Shown piece by piece: positions 9,015 through 18,393 of a DNA stretch of 64,000 nt. The stretch's first letter is position 1. Each line of letters begins with the position of its first letter. The notes beneath the pieces are model-generated. The model was not told the origin of the DNA and made no database searches. It saw only the letters and a program-made list of their open reading frames with translations. The DNA comes from an uncultured Nitrosomonadaceae bacterium. GTDB lineage: Bacteria; Pseudomonadota; Gammaproteobacteria; Burkholderiales; Nitrosomonadaceae. The DNA lies in the NCBI GenBank assembly GCA_943787405.1, contig CALSMH010000003.1, positions 124,001 to 188,000 of the forward strand, given 5' to 3'. Position numbers and translations under genes: made by a program.

Positions 9015-9956
9015 ATGTCAATAGAAGATATTCTTGAATTAGAAATTCCACAGGACTACGCTGGACTGCGACTTGATCAGGCTCTTGCGCAGCTACTGCC
9101 AACACATTCGCGTAATCGGATTCAGACATGGATCCTTGCAAAGAGAATAACTATAGACAATCTGAATGCGAACCCAAAAAGAACCGTATGGGGTGGTGAA
9201 AATATTAAAATAAGAATGGTAACGTACCACAATGAAACAACGAATATCGCAGAGCCTCTCGAGCTTAATATCGTTTATGAAGATCAGGCCATCCTGATCA
9301 TTAACAAACCGGCAGGGATGGTAGTGCACCCAGGCAATGGGAATTGGCAAGGTACCATGCTAAACGGCTTGTTACACTATTCTTCAAAATTAGAAGAGGT
9401 GCCACGCGCTGGAATTGTCCACCGTCTTGATAAGAATACAAGCGGGTTATTAGTTGTAGCAAAAACACTTGAAGCACAAACTAATTTAGTTAGGCAACTA
9501 CAGAACCGAACAATGAAGCGGGATTATGTAGCTCTAGTACATGGCTATGTTCAGTTTGACGGCCAAGTAAACTTACCTATTGGCAGACACCCAGTACAAC
9601 GAGTAAAAATGGCAGTTAACAAGAAGGGTAAGGAAGCGCGTACCTATTACCGGGTAAAAGAAAAAATTAATGGCTATACTCTGATCCAATGTAGCCTTCA
9701 TACCGGTCGTACTCATCAAATTCGTGTACACATGCTCTCCATTGGACACCCACTTGTGGGTGACCCTACTTATGGCACCAAACCGAAAAAATCCTCTCAA
9801 GAAATCAGGAAGTTAATTACAGATTTCCCAAGACAAGCATTGCATGCAAAATATCTAGAACTTATTCACCCAGATACTGGTCAGAAAGTAATGTGGGAGT
9901 CTGAATTGCCAAAAGACTTTGATGAGCTTCTACTAACGCTCCGCAAGGCGTCATAA
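9015..9956 (+). CDS. rluD: Ribosomal large subunit pseudouridine synthase D
   Basis: Makes pseudouridines in helix 69 of 23S rRNA. An N-terminal S4 RNA-binding domain (about residues 15-75, GLRLDQALAQLLP onward) is followed by the RluA-type catalytic domain with HRLDKNTSGLLV, catalytic Asp139, and the HTGRTHQIRVHM motif. The 313-residue length fits RluD. It is divergent from bamD and 22 bases upstream of the laccase-domain gene, the conserved bamD / rluD-pgeF block, so co-transcription with the next gene is likely. Confidence 0.95.
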   Translation: MSIEDILELEIPQDYAGLRLDQALAQLLPTHSRNRIQTWILAKRITIDNLNANPKRTVWGGENIKIRMVTYHNETTNIAEPLELNIVYEDQAILIINKPAGMVVHPGNGNWQGTMLNGLLHYSSKLEEVPRAGIVHRLDKNTSGLLVVAKTLEAQTNLVRQLQNRTMKRDYVALVHGYVQFDGQVNLPIGRHPVQRVKMAVNKKGKEARTYYRVKEKINGYTLIQCSLHTGRTHQIRVHMLSIGHPLVGDPTYGTKPKKSSQEIRKLITDFPRQALHAKYLELIHPDTGQKVMWESELPKDFDELLLTLRKAS

Positions 9957-9978
9957 GAATCCCTTTAAATTACCTACT

Positions 9979-10716
9979 ATGAATGATTGGATCACCCCAA
10001 ATTGGCCTGCCCCACTAAATGTACGAGCATTATTTACTACTCGTAGTGGTGGCATAAGCTCAGGCCCATACACAAATTTTAACTTAGGAAACCATGTTGG
10101 TGATAAGGAACATATAGTTCTTCAGAATCGCGCCAAGTTATATAAAGCTCTACCAAATGAACCAAGGTGGTTAGATCAAGTACATGGCTCAACACCAATA
10201 TGGGTAGATAACAATACAAACTCTCTCAGGGGTGATGCAGCATTAAGCAAAAGCAAAAATATTGTCTGCGCAATACTTACTGCTGATTGTTTACCTGTAT
10301 TTCTATGCGATGAAGCGGGAACAGCAGTAGGCATTGTTCACGCTGGGTGGCGTGGTTTGGCGGCAGGAGTAATTGAGGAAGCAGTAGCAGAAATGAGAAA
10401 AGGTTGCGTTCATATTATGGCTTACTTGGGACCAGCAATTGGCCCAAATTATTTCGAAATTGGGGAAAAAGTACGACATTCTTTTATCAAACAAGATAAG
10501 ATATCTATACCTGCCTTTACCCCGTGCAATGGAGTTAATAGCAAAAAATGGCGTGCAGATATTTTTCTATTAGCGCGGCAGAGATTAGCAGTAGCAGGTG
10601 TAACTAAAATTTATAGCCATGAAGAATGCACTTATAGTAACCCAAATAAATTTTTCTCCTACCGACGCGATGGTGATACAGGAAGAATGGCAGGGTTAAT
10701 TTGGCTTGAGAAATAA
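9979..10716 (+). CDS. pgeF: Purine nucleoside phosphorylase / laccase-domain protein (PgeF, YfiH)
   Basis: A member of the Cu-oxidase_4 (DUF152) family. Homologues act as purine nucleoside phosphorylase/adenosine deaminase or correct peptidoglycan stem-peptide errors. The 245-residue protein has the metal-site signatures DQVHGS, TADCLPVFLCD and HAGWRGLAAGVIE, and ends with the usual FFSYRRDGDTGRMAG segment. It follows rluD by 22 bases as in E. coli yfiH. Family assignment is firm; which of the reported activities matters here cannot be told. Confidence 0.92.
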   Translation: MNDWITPNWPAPLNVRALFTTRSGGISSGPYTNFNLGNHVGDKEHIVLQNRAKLYKALPNEPRWLDQVHGSTPIWVDNNTNSLRGDAALSKSKNIVCAILTADCLPVFLCDEAGTAVGIVHAGWRGLAAGVIEEAVAEMRKGCVHIMAYLGPAIGPNYFEIGEKVRHSFIKQDKISIPAFTPCNGVNSKKWRADIFLLARQRLAVAGVTKIYSHEECTYSNPNKFFSYRRDGDTGRMAGLIWLEK

Positions 10717-10806
10717 CATTCTTAATTCTCCAAATATCTAATATGACAATCTGGTCATCAAGATACTCTCGTGATTTTTAGATTAGTTGAAAAATAAAAT
10801 TCCTAA

Positions 10807-10823
10807 ATGCAACTGAGTTGCAT
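10807..10823. promoter_or_regulatory. Perfect 17-base palindrome, candidate operator
   Basis: ATGCAACTGAGTTGCAT is an 8+1+8 perfect inverted repeat 43 bases before the ZIP transporter start. It covers the -35 position of the promoter whose -10 is at 10834-10839. Such placement suggests repression of the metal transporter by a dimeric regulator, possibly a metalloregulator. The regulator is not identified. Confidence 0.6.
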
Positions 10824-10839
10824 AAAATACGCGTATAAT
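10811..10839 (+). promoter_or_regulatory. Candidate sigma-70 promoter of the ZIP gene
   Basis: A consensus -10 TATAAT at 10834-10839. With a 17-base spacer the -35 would be the poor match AACTGA at 10811-10816, inside the palindrome, so the promoter may be weak or activator dependent. Confidence 0.55.
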
Positions 10840-10865
10840 CACGGATTCTTTTATAGGCTGTTTCT

Positions 10866-11660
10866 ATGACCACTTTCTCTTGGATTATTGCTGCAAGCCT
10901 TCTAGGGGGCTCATTAAGTGTAGCGTTTGCTGCGATGCTCACACTGAACACGCGTGCCTCTTGGGTGCAAATGCTGATTTCCTACGCAATTGGGGCACTT
11001 CTAGGCGCCGCATTCCTTAATGCACTGCCAGAAGCACTTGAGCTGTCTAAAAATCCAGATGAGATATCTGCCATTGTGTTATCTGGAATCCTGTTTTTCT
11101 TTATTTTAGAAAAACTGGTAATTTGGCGCCACTGCCATTTTGATGAATGTGAGGCTCATGAGCCAGCAAATAACATTAGTATTAATAGCGCTACAAATGA
11201 TCATGATAGTGGTCGTAGCGGTATGATGGTTATGTTAGGTGACACATTTCATAATTTTGTTGACGGGATACTTATTGCCGCTGCATTTATGGTAGATGTA
11301 CAACTAGGTATCGTCACATCTATAGCCATTATTGCCCATGAAATCCCTCAAGAGGCCGGCAATTTCCTAATCCTACTTAATTCCGGATACTCCCGGCAGA
11401 GGGCGCTGCTACTTAATCTATTATCCAGCATTGCTACACTGATTGGCGGTGTGATGGCTTATTTTATGCTACAAGACATGAATCACCTTATGCCATCACT
11501 TCTAGGGCTAGCAGCAGCCTGCATGATCTATGTGGCAATGTCAGATTTAATACCAGGCTTACATAAACGTCCAGAAATTCGTTCTACTATTCAGCAGGTT
11601 GTGCTAATTATTCTTGGAATAGCCTCTATTTGGCTAACTGGTAGTTTCTTCAACCACTAA
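10866..11660 (+). CDS. ZIP family metal transporter
   Basis: A 264-residue membrane protein of the ZIP (ZRT/IRT-like) family, importing Zn(II) or a related divalent cation. The two signature helices are present: HNFVDG at residue 129 and HEIPQE at residue 158, which together form the binuclear transport site. Between TM3 and TM4 there is a metal-ligand-rich loop with HCHFDECEAHE, typical of the variable cytosolic loop. Several additional hydrophobic helices bring the total to about eight. Its stop codon overlaps that of the convergent gene at 11657. Metal specificity is not deducible, but the palindromic operator upstream suggests metal-responsive control. Confidence 0.9.
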   Translation: MTTFSWIIAASLLGGSLSVAFAAMLTLNTRASWVQMLISYAIGALLGAAFLNALPEALELSKNPDEISAIVLSGILFFFILEKLVIWRHCHFDECEAHEPANNISINSATNDHDSGRSGMMVMLGDTFHNFVDGILIAAAFMVDVQLGIVTSIAIIAHEIPQEAGNFLILLNSGYSRQRALLLNLLSSIATLIGGVMAYFMLQDMNHLMPSLLGLAAACMIYVAMSDLIPGLHKRPEIRSTIQQVVLIILGIASIWLTGSFFNH

Positions 11661-12100
11661 GCAGCATTTGATTTCTTAGAAGATTTCTTAGAAGATTTCT
11701 TAGAAGATTTATTAGAAAAATTTCCCTTATAATCACGAACTGCAATTTCCCCATTTAGTGCAGCAAGGAGAATTTTATTTTTCCTTCTTCGTTTTTCACC
11801 CACGTACCATGAGAAACTAGTTATAGATCCTAGTACTATTAAAAAAATATCTAACAGGCTAACTCCACTAACAAAAATATCAGTTACCCCTTGAATAAAA
11901 GCAAAAACACCTAGCATAACAACCATGATCCAAAATCGATGCCCCCATTTTGATTCCTGGTGCTCGACACACCACTCATCAATACTGTCACGCAATGAAA
12001 TAAGATCTACTTCCTTCATCGCAGTTAGCCTATCAGAGAGTGATTGATTAGCTAATTGCGCTGAAATAAGATCTGCGTCTTTCTGGGCTTTTAAATCCAT
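11657..12100 (-). CDS. Two-helix membrane protein with KSSK-repeat tail
   Basis: A 147-residue protein I do not recognise. The first 50 residues are polar and charged, followed by two hydrophobic segments (about 56-76, WIMVVMLGVFAFIQGVTDI, and 80-97, SLLDIFLIVLGSITSFSWY), then a basic stretch (EKRRRKNK) and a C-terminal tail of repeated SSKK units. The tail is encoded by four copies of a 12-base repeat, so its length may vary among strains. Its stop overlaps the convergent ZIP gene by 4 bases. There is no clear ribosome site. It is probably a real inner-membrane protein, function unknown. Confidence 0.6.
   Translation of the reverse strand: MDLKAQKDADLISAQLANQSLSDRLTAMKEVDLISLRDSIDEWCVEHQESKWGHRFWIMVVMLGVFAFIQGVTDIFVSGVSLLDIFLIVLGSITSFSWYVGEKRRRKNKILLAALNGEIAVRDYKGNFSNKSSKKSSKKSSKKSNAA
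11670..11717. repeat. 12-base tandem repeat, four copies
   Basis: GATTTCTTAGAA occurs three times exactly and a fourth time with one change (GATTTATTAGAA), head to tail at 11670, 11682, 11694 and 11706. It lies inside the convergent membrane-protein gene and encodes the SSKK repeats. The unit length is a multiple of three, so copy-number change keeps the frame. Confidence 0.95.
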
Positions 12101-12144
12101 TAGCGTTGGTGTCCTAATTTAATATAAGGTGGGTCTGACTTTAC

Positions 12145-12166
12145 TTGACCCTCTCATATGGGTCAA
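12145..12166. repeat. Short inverted repeat TTGACCC / GGGTCAA
   Basis: A 7-base perfect inverted repeat with an 8-base loop in the 122-base gap between two leftward genes. It could be a weak terminator for the arsenate-reductase-like gene or an operator for the membrane-protein gene; there is no T-run to decide. Confidence 0.35.
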
Positions 12167-12222
12167 TATATTACATTAGTCGCCTATTTTTTAGGCCACT
12201 ATTAAATAAACAATAATCTGTA

Positions 12223-12573
12223 TCACAATAACTTGTATATATTCTTAGGCGGACGACATAATACTGCTTGATTACCACGCACAACAATTGGCCTCTGAAT
12301 GAGGTCTGGATTCTCTACCATTATCTCAATTAATTCATCATCTGAGAGGTTTCTAGCAACTAGATTCATACTCTGTGCTAACGGCTCGTTACTGCGCAAC
12401 ATTTCATTCACTGATAGCCCCTTATCACGTAATTCACGCAACTGATCTCCTGTTAGAGGCACCTCATAATAATTAACACTTTCAAATTCCTCATTACTAT
12501 CATTAAGAATATTAAGTGTAGCAATACACTTACTACATGTTGGCTTTTGAAAAATTATAATCTTCTCACTCAT
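12223..12573 (-). CDS. ArsC/Spx-family thioredoxin-fold protein
   Basis: A 116-residue protein of the glutaredoxin-like ArsC family. The N-terminal strand is followed by PTCSKC with cysteines at about 13 and 16, an arrangement found in the YffB/ArsC/glutaredoxin group. Later features are a region resembling LTGDQLRELRDKGLSVNEML and the family's MVENPDLIQRPIVV, where the Arg-Pro contributes to the active site. The C-terminus CRPPKNIYKLL is usual for the group. No other ars genes are adjacent, so true arsenate reduction is uncertain; a thiol-redox role is equally possible. Confidence 0.8.
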   Translation of the reverse strand: MSEKIIIFQKPTCSKCIATLNILNDSNEEFESVNYYEVPLTGDQLRELRDKGLSVNEMLRSNEPLAQSMNLVARNLSDDELIEIMVENPDLIQRPIVVRGNQAVLCRPPKNIYKLL

Positions 12574-12812
12574 GAAAATTCCTCTTAAATTACATTTAAT
12601 CTCTATTTTACGAATTAAAAATACCTATCCGGTAAAAAATAGAGGAAATAGATAGAGAAAACAACCTTAATAACATTATTACTATTATTGAGTGCTAATA
12701 TATCAATCTAGGCTAGAATATGGATAATATTCTATTACAACTAATATTCAATTATTTACAACAATACCCTAGAGTGATTACGCGGCAATCACAAAAATTA
12801 TCTCCTTGCTTA

Positions 12813-13529
12813 CTACAGTTTCCGACGTAAATCATTAAGCCGCCCAAGCCCGAAATGAACAAATGTAAGTCCTGATAAAACGGGCGCAAATAAATTTAAA
12901 ATCGGTATAAATTGAGCAAGGCCCGTTAACAAGCCTAGTCCCCATAGTGACGATTGATTAGCAGAAAAAAGCTCTCTCATTTCCTCATAACTGGCATGCT
13001 CGGCTAAGGCATCATAACGAAATAACCGCTGATTAAGATATGCTGCTGCAATAAATGGGATTATTGCCCCTATACCAACTAACCACAAGGGCACAGTCAT
13101 TACCCATATAGCTATAAATACACAAATAGCAAAAAAAGCATTAAGTAAGTTTCCGCCAATACTACCGCCATTCTTACGTTCAAGCTGAGGATAATCACGT
13201 TCAGACACTATACGAATTAACATAGGCATCGCGAATAAAGCCGTAATTACCAGCGCCGTGATAAAAACCAATGGAATAAATAAAATTAAGTGTGCTATAG
13301 CTTGTATTGAATTTGCTATCCATTGTGGTTCAATTCCTTCAAGCCAGGTTTTAATACCAACCAATGTAAGACCGCTTGCGATCCAATCTGAGAAGACTTC
13401 CCAGAAGACTACGCCTAAAGTGAACCAGATAAGAGCTGCTATTACAATTGGCCATAAAACAATCCATAAGATTCGAAACTGGAATAAATCACAGAATGCT
13501 CTTGATAATGCCTCAATCATTGTGTTCAT
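12813..13529 (-). CDS. EI24 / CysZ-like membrane protein
   Basis: A 238-residue integral membrane protein of the EI24 superfamily, to which the sulfate permease CysZ belongs. An amphipathic start (ALSRAFCDLFQFRILWIVLWP) leads into long hydrophobic segments at about 20-45, 75-100, 130-160 and 195-225, with the family's YLNQRLFRYDALAEHAS segment near 165-181. Betaproteobacteria commonly carry a DUF540/EI24 protein of this size separate from cys genes. No sulfur-assimilation gene is adjacent, so sulfate transport is not asserted. The gap to the divergent kinase-like gene is 166 bases. Confidence 0.75.
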   Translation of the reverse strand: MNTMIEALSRAFCDLFQFRILWIVLWPIVIAALIWFTLGVVFWEVFSDWIASGLTLVGIKTWLEGIEPQWIANSIQAIAHLILFIPLVFITALVITALFAMPMLIRIVSERDYPQLERKNGGSIGGNLLNAFFAICVFIAIWVMTVPLWLVGIGAIIPFIAAAYLNQRLFRYDALAEHASYEEMRELFSANQSSLWGLGLLTGLAQFIPILNLFAPVLSGLTFVHFGLGRLNDLRRKL

Positions 13530-13695
13530 ATATTTACCATAATAAAAATATTGATTACATTCAACAAGATAAATATTTAGCTCTTCTCTAAAAATATTAT
13601 CATATTTAGAATATATAGAGCGCGTTCAGTTAATTCTGGTATTTAAAGTTAATATAGCTAGACGCTAATAATGATAGAACAATATACTGGCAGGA

Positions 13696-14766
13696 ATGAA
13701 GCATAATATCTTTGCACGCCACCCAAAAAATTTAACGATCGATTGGGCCCAGCGTGTTGTTAACTTAAATTATCCTGGCATTACAGTTCTAAATATATCA
13801 ACTGTTTCTGTAGATGTCGGAACCACAACAAGAATTCGTGTCCTAGTTGAGCTAGACAAGCCGGAGATTCTTCCTCAAAGATGGTTCATTAAACTGCCAT
13901 CATTAGCTTGGAGAGCCCGGCTAATTACAGCCCTACCTAGGCTTCTTCATACTGAAGTACGTTTTTATAATGAATTAGCTTCGACTATTCCAATCAATGT
14001 GCCAGATTTTATAGCAGCACAAAGTAAGTTTGGAGCTGGCGCAACGCTGGTTCTTTCTGATATAGCAGAGTCTGGGGCATCTCCAGGCATGCCAAGTGAT
14101 GCATTAACAGATATTGAAGCAAGTGAAGTTATCAAACAGCTTGCCAAGCTTCATGCTCATTTCTGGAATAAGGTACACAGCAATCAAACTTATCACTGGC
14201 TAGCAGGGCCGGTACGCCAATTAGAAGATCACTTAGGCACGGCATTATCAGTCCCGTTAATGAAAAGAGGATTAAATTTAGCCGGAGAACTTATCCCTTC
14301 TACACTACATTCTCCGGCTATTCGCTATGCACGAAACCGTCGCAAAGTAATGCGCTTCCTTTCTGGTTCGCCTAAAACACTAATTCATCATGACTGCCAT
14401 CCTGGAAATTTATTTTGGAATAAATCTAAACCCGGCCTTCTTGACTGGCAGCTTATCCGTATTGGTGAAGGAATCAGTGACATTTCTTATTTTTTATCTA
14501 TGGCTGTTAAACCTGAAATTAGACGCTTACATGAGGGCAACCTCTTAACTCTCTATAAGAATGAATTAATAAATAACGGGGTTCCCTCTTCTGAGGTTAT
14601 AGATATGCAGCAACGATATCGTGCTCACCTTATCTATCCATTTGAAGCAATGATCGTAACTCTAGCCGTTGGTGGAATGATGAATCTAGAACATAATCGT
14701 GAGCTCCTGAGACGTACCATTGTGGCCATAGAAGATCATGATGTCTTTTCTGCCATCCCAATGTAA
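13696..14766 (+). CDS. Aminoglycoside-phosphotransferase-fold kinase
   Basis: A 356-residue protein of the APH/EcKL (ecdysteroid kinase-like) superfamily. The catalytic HxDxxxxN loop is HHDCHPGN with His231, Asp233 and Asn238, and a following GLLDWQLIRIGEGISDISY supplies the metal-binding Asp. The N-terminal lobe is less clear, with a TRIRVLVELD strand. The small-molecule substrate is unknown; chromosomal relatives phosphorylate diverse alcohols and are not evidence of antibiotic resistance. It is followed 55 bases later by a gene of unknown function on the same strand. Confidence 0.8.
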   Translation: MKHNIFARHPKNLTIDWAQRVVNLNYPGITVLNISTVSVDVGTTTRIRVLVELDKPEILPQRWFIKLPSLAWRARLITALPRLLHTEVRFYNELASTIPINVPDFIAAQSKFGAGATLVLSDIAESGASPGMPSDALTDIEASEVIKQLAKLHAHFWNKVHSNQTYHWLAGPVRQLEDHLGTALSVPLMKRGLNLAGELIPSTLHSPAIRYARNRRKVMRFLSGSPKTLIHHDCHPGNLFWNKSKPGLLDWQLIRIGEGISDISYFLSMAVKPEIRRLHEGNLLTLYKNELINNGVPSSEVIDMQQRYRAHLIYPFEAMIVTLAVGGMMNLEHNRELLRRTIVAIEDHDVFSAIPM

Positions 14767-14821
14767 AATGCAAGAACTAGATAATTGAATCTTACCAGAT
14801 CACCTTATTGCACCTTGAATT

Positions 14822-15454
14822 ATGAGCATTAATATACTTAACACTCGGCTTGAAGCTATTAACGAGAAATGTGAAAAAAAAATTAAGCTAAAACTCTCTA
14901 AATTTTTTAATGATTTAGACTCAGATAACCCGGAATTCAATACCCCATCTCCTCAGATTATAGAATCATTATGGTTTGATCTTATAGCTGAAAAAGAACA
15001 TAAATTTATCAGTGAAATAACATTGATTTTGAATAATCCTGATACCTATTTAAGTATAGAAGATACATCTAGCGTTGAAAAAACAATTAATGATGTTTTC
15101 TCTGACAGTCAGTATCTATTAAGAATGAGGGAGTTTTACAAACAGCTTGATGAGGCGAGCATAGCAAACGAAACAGCTATTAATTCGAGTGACAATAAAA
15201 TAAATCTAATTGATTCTGCATATCAAGAAGGAGTTTCTAAGATACTACACAAAGCTAGAAATCAAGTCCTAGCTAAATTAGAGTTTTATAAGAAAAATGA
15301 TCTTGGCATGATTGAAATATGGAAAAAATATTCAACGTTAAGCCCACTGGGAGCCATTAGTACTATTCTTTTATTATATTGCACCACCTTACTCATTTCC
15401 TGGATTATAAAAGGCGATACGTTTCAACAATACCTAGAACAATTTGGGTGGTGA
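14822..15454 (+). CDS. Hypothetical protein with one C-terminal membrane helix
   Basis: A 210-residue protein I do not recognise. It is mostly charged and alpha-helical by composition, with a stretch of about 20 hydrophobic residues near 179-198 (ISTILLLYCTTLLISWII) followed by a short tail. This is the layout of a C-terminally anchored inner-membrane protein facing the cytosol. It is Asn/Lys/Ile-rich, like the AT-rich genome. It follows the kinase-like gene on the same strand. No catalytic motif was seen. Confidence 0.55.
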   Translation: MSINILNTRLEAINEKCEKKIKLKLSKFFNDLDSDNPEFNTPSPQIIESLWFDLIAEKEHKFISEITLILNNPDTYLSIEDTSSVEKTINDVFSDSQYLLRMREFYKQLDEASIANETAINSSDNKINLIDSAYQEGVSKILHKARNQVLAKLEFYKKNDLGMIEIWKKYSTLSPLGAISTILLLYCTTLLISWIIKGDTFQQYLEQFGW

Positions 15455-15488
15455 CTAGGGTTAGCTCTGGCGGGGGAAAGCTAATATT

Positions 15489-16109
15489 TTACGTGCTTAG
15501 CCACTCATCAATTTTCTGAAACAATTCATCCTGCAGGCAATATCCTCTATTAAGTACACTGTAACCTGCTGCATTCTGTACTGCTACGGTAGGAAAACTA
15601 TTTACGCCCCATTGGCGCACCCTGTCAAAATGAATAGAAACTTTATTTTTGGCCTCGTCAGACTCAAATACCTGTAAATATGAGTCCATATCAACACCTA
15701 TTTTACCAGCCAACTGCGCCAATATTATAGGGTTAGTCACGTCTTCCTGTTCTACATAAAAACTAAACTGTATTGATTCTAACAATGGAAACACCAAACT
15801 TGAGTTTATTAAAGACATAGCCACCACCCCTCGACATGATGGCTCAGTATCGTATATGAATCCTTCCGGCATCGCTCCCTCAAAAGAGAATGGTTGACCA
15901 GTCCTCTCATTTACAGCTTTCCAATGATTCAAAATCTCTGCCCGCTGTTCAGATGCCATTGCTAACTTCCCAGATCGCAATCCACCCATAACTAACTTAA
16001 TTTTTAATTTTTCACTGTAATTAAGTCTAATTTCATTAATTGTAGGCGCAAATCCCCAGCACCATGAACACATAGGATCAGCAATATACCAAAGGATTTT
16101 TTCGTTCAT
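15489..16109 (-). CDS. DsbA-family thioredoxin-fold protein (FrnE-like)
   Basis: A 206-residue cytosolic protein of the DsbA/2-hydroxychromene-2-carboxylate isomerase superfamily, closest in layout to COG3531 (FrnE-like). The opening LWYIADPMCSWCWGFAP carries a CSWC redox pair at residues 14 and 17, and the cis-Pro region appears as VNSFPTVAVQN. There is no signal peptide, so it is not a periplasmic DsbA. Its role is probably a cytosolic thiol oxidoreductase or isomerase. It is convergent with the preceding gene with a 34-base gap. Confidence 0.85.
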   Translation of the reverse strand: MNEKILWYIADPMCSWCWGFAPTINEIRLNYSEKLKIKLVMGGLRSGKLAMASEQRAEILNHWKAVNERTGQPFSFEGAMPEGFIYDTEPSCRGVVAMSLINSSLVFPLLESIQFSFYVEQEDVTNPIILAQLAGKIGVDMDSYLQVFESDEAKNKVSIHFDRVRQWGVNSFPTVAVQNAAGYSVLNRGYCLQDELFQKIDEWLST

Positions 16110-16238
16110 TAGATGAGTTTATTATCTGTTCTAATTAATTCAGATAATAGTTGGTTAATTTACAAGACCAATAAATTTTGAAAGATCAGAATTATACTGC
16201 TAAAAAAAATAAAAATAATAAATTACAGCATATCTATA

Positions 16239-18050
16239 TTACGAGGCGCGAGATGCTCTCTTTCGATCATGCTCCGATAAAAAACGCTTCCTTATTCGTA
16301 TATTCTTAGGAGTAATTTCAACGAGCTCCTCATCAGAAATAAATTCAATTGCAGATTCTAATGTTAGCTGTATTGGCGGGGTCAAAGTAACCGCCTCATC
16401 AGTTCCAGAGGCGCGTATGTTAGTTAGCTGTTTTCCCTTAATAGGGTTCACTACCAGATCATTATCACGACTATGAATACCTATTACCATGCCTTTATAC
16501 AGAGCATTACCAGGAATAACAAACATCCGCCCCCTATCCTGTAGCTTCCACAATGCAAAAGCCACTGCATCCCCTTGCTCACCAGAAATTAATACGCCAT
16601 TTCTACGTGCAGGAATATCCGGTCGTGCTGGAGCATATTCATCAAATACATGACTCATAATACCTGTACCCCTCGTCATGGTCATGAAATCAGACTGAAA
16701 ACCAATTAAGCCACGTGCAGGTATTCGATAATCAAGCCTTACACGCCCACGTCCATCTGGAACCATATCAAGTAGATCACCACGGCGCACACCAAGTGCC
16801 TCCATAGCCACACCTTGGTTGGCTTCATCTACATCTATCGTAAGCATCTCAAATGGCTCACACTTCACTCCATTAATTTCACGAAATACAACATGTGGAC
16901 GAGATACTGCAAGTTCATATCCCTCACGCCGCATACTTTCAAGCAAAATTGTGAGATGTAATTCTCCACGACCAGAAACTAAAAAGACATCAGTTTCATC
17001 TGTATCTTCAAATCTCATGGCTACATTAGTAAGTAACTCTTTTTCCAACCTTTCTCGTACCTGTCTGCTGGTTACAAATTTACCCTCTTTTCCAGCAAAA
17101 GGTGATGTGTTCACCTGAAAATTCATAGTTAATGTAGGTTCATCAACCATTCGCATCGGCATTGCTTCAGGCTGATTAATATCAGCCAAAGTAGCACCAA
17201 TACAAAGATCTTCAATGCCATTAACTAGTACTATATCCCCTACTGTAGCCTCATCTAGCTGCACCCGCTCTATACCACAAAACCCCAGCACCTGATTTAC
17301 TCTAGCCTTCTTCGGGGTACTGTCTCCTGCCAATATCATTACTTCCTGCTTTGGTTTTAGAGTTCCTCGAGTAACGCGACCTATTCCAATACGACCAACA
17401 AAACTTGAATAATCTAACGCACTAATTTGTAACTGAAGAGGCTCATCTGCATTACCGACAGGAGCAGGAACGTGCTTAAGTACAATATCGAATAATGCAC
17501 GCATATCGGTTTTTGGTTGATCCAGTTCTAACATAGCATAACCATCTAATGCCGAGGCATATATCACTGGGAAATCAAGCTGATCTTCAGTAGCACCTAG
17601 CTTATCAAACAAATCAAATGTAAAGTTCACCACCTTATCTGGACGCGCACCATCTCGGTCAATCTTATTGATTACAACAATCGGGTTCAAACCTAGCTCT
17701 AGAGCTTTCTTTGTAACAAAACGAGTTTGTGGCATTGGGCCTTCAACTGCATCAACCAATAATAAAACACCATCAACCATTGAAAGCACACGCTCTACCT
17801 CGCCACCAAAATCTGCGTGCCCCGGTGTATCCACAATATTAATATGAACTCCTTCGTAGTCCACTGCACAATTTTTGGATAGAATAGTAATGCCTCGCTC
17901 TCGCTCTATATCATTAGAGTCCATTACCCGTTCTGCAATATTTTGATGTGCGGCAAAAGAGCCAGCCTGATGGAGTAACTTGTCCACCAAAGTAGTTTTT
18001 CCATGATCAACATGAGCAATAATGGCTATGTTACGAATTGATCGAATCAT
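16239..18050 (-). CDS. typA: Ribosome-associated GTPase TypA/BipA
   Basis: A translational GTPase active in ribosome assembly and stress or cold adaptation. I place the start at ATG 18050, because [20 protein letters not shown] is the conserved N-terminus. The open frame extends 28 codons further upstream (to 18134), but that part has no family similarity. The product is 603 residues. G1 is at 13-20 (HVDHGKTT); G3 is [12 protein letters not shown] and G4 is [13 protein letters not shown], followed by EF-G-like domains III and V and the BipA C-terminal domain. It is transcribed alone, divergent from the helicase gene at 18394. Confidence 0.96.
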   Translation of the reverse strand: MIRSIRNIAIIAHVDHGKTTLVDKLLHQAGSFAAHQNIAERVMDSNDIERERGITILSKNCAVDYEGVHINIVDTPGHADFGGEVERVLSMVDGVLLLVDAVEGPMPQTRFVTKKALELGLNPIVVINKIDRDGARPDKVVNFTFDLFDKLGATEDQLDFPVIYASALDGYAMLELDQPKTDMRALFDIVLKHVPAPVGNADEPLQLQISALDYSSFVGRIGIGRVTRGTLKPKQEVMILAGDSTPKKARVNQVLGFCGIERVQLDEATVGDIVLVNGIEDLCIGATLADINQPEAMPMRMVDEPTLTMNFQVNTSPFAGKEGKFVTSRQVRERLEKELLTNVAMRFEDTDETDVFLVSGRGELHLTILLESMRREGYELAVSRPHVVFREINGVKCEPFEMLTIDVDEANQGVAMEALGVRRGDLLDMVPDGRGRVRLDYRIPARGLIGFQSDFMTMTRGTGIMSHVFDEYAPARPDIPARRNGVLISGEQGDAVAFALWKLQDRGRMFVIPGNALYKGMVIGIHSRDNDLVVNPIKGKQLTNIRASGTDEAVTLTPPIQLTLESAIEFISDEELVEITPKNIRIRKRFLSEHDRKRASRAS

Positions 18051-18337
18051 ATTTAATATCTCTACGCGTAAAGAGTAAAACCGAGCATTATAGCAGTTCT
18101 CCGATAAGAACGCTAACTCAACACCTCCTCTCAATTAAACACATCCATTACTATGATTCATGTATAATCCGCACATCGAGAAAAAATGATTATTCTCTTT
18201 TTTCGTAGTCATCGTTCCTTACCTCTCCTCGATTTTCAAGTACTCCTCGGAAATTGTGCATGCCCTACCATGGTTAGCAGCGATGTTATATATATGCTAG
18301 CAATACGTATGCGCACAAAATCTTGGCAAACACTCCT

Positions 18338-18378
18338 TGCTTGTGTATTGATTCTTAATGCTTGTGTATTAATTCTTA
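18338..18378. repeat. Tandem 21-base repeat in the helicase leader
   Basis: TGCTTGTGTATTGATTCTTAA is followed directly by TGCTTGTGTATTAATTCTTA, one base different. It ends just before the AGGA ribosome site of the helicase at 18383. It could be an accidental duplication or a leader element. A 72-codon open frame runs through this leader but shows no coding character. Confidence 0.7.
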
Positions 18379-18393
18379 TTTTAGGAAGCCATA

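Noticed and set aside
18051-18134. N-terminal extension of typA
   Set aside because: The 28 extra codons have no similarity to the family, and the conserved start [20 protein letters not shown] begins at 18050.
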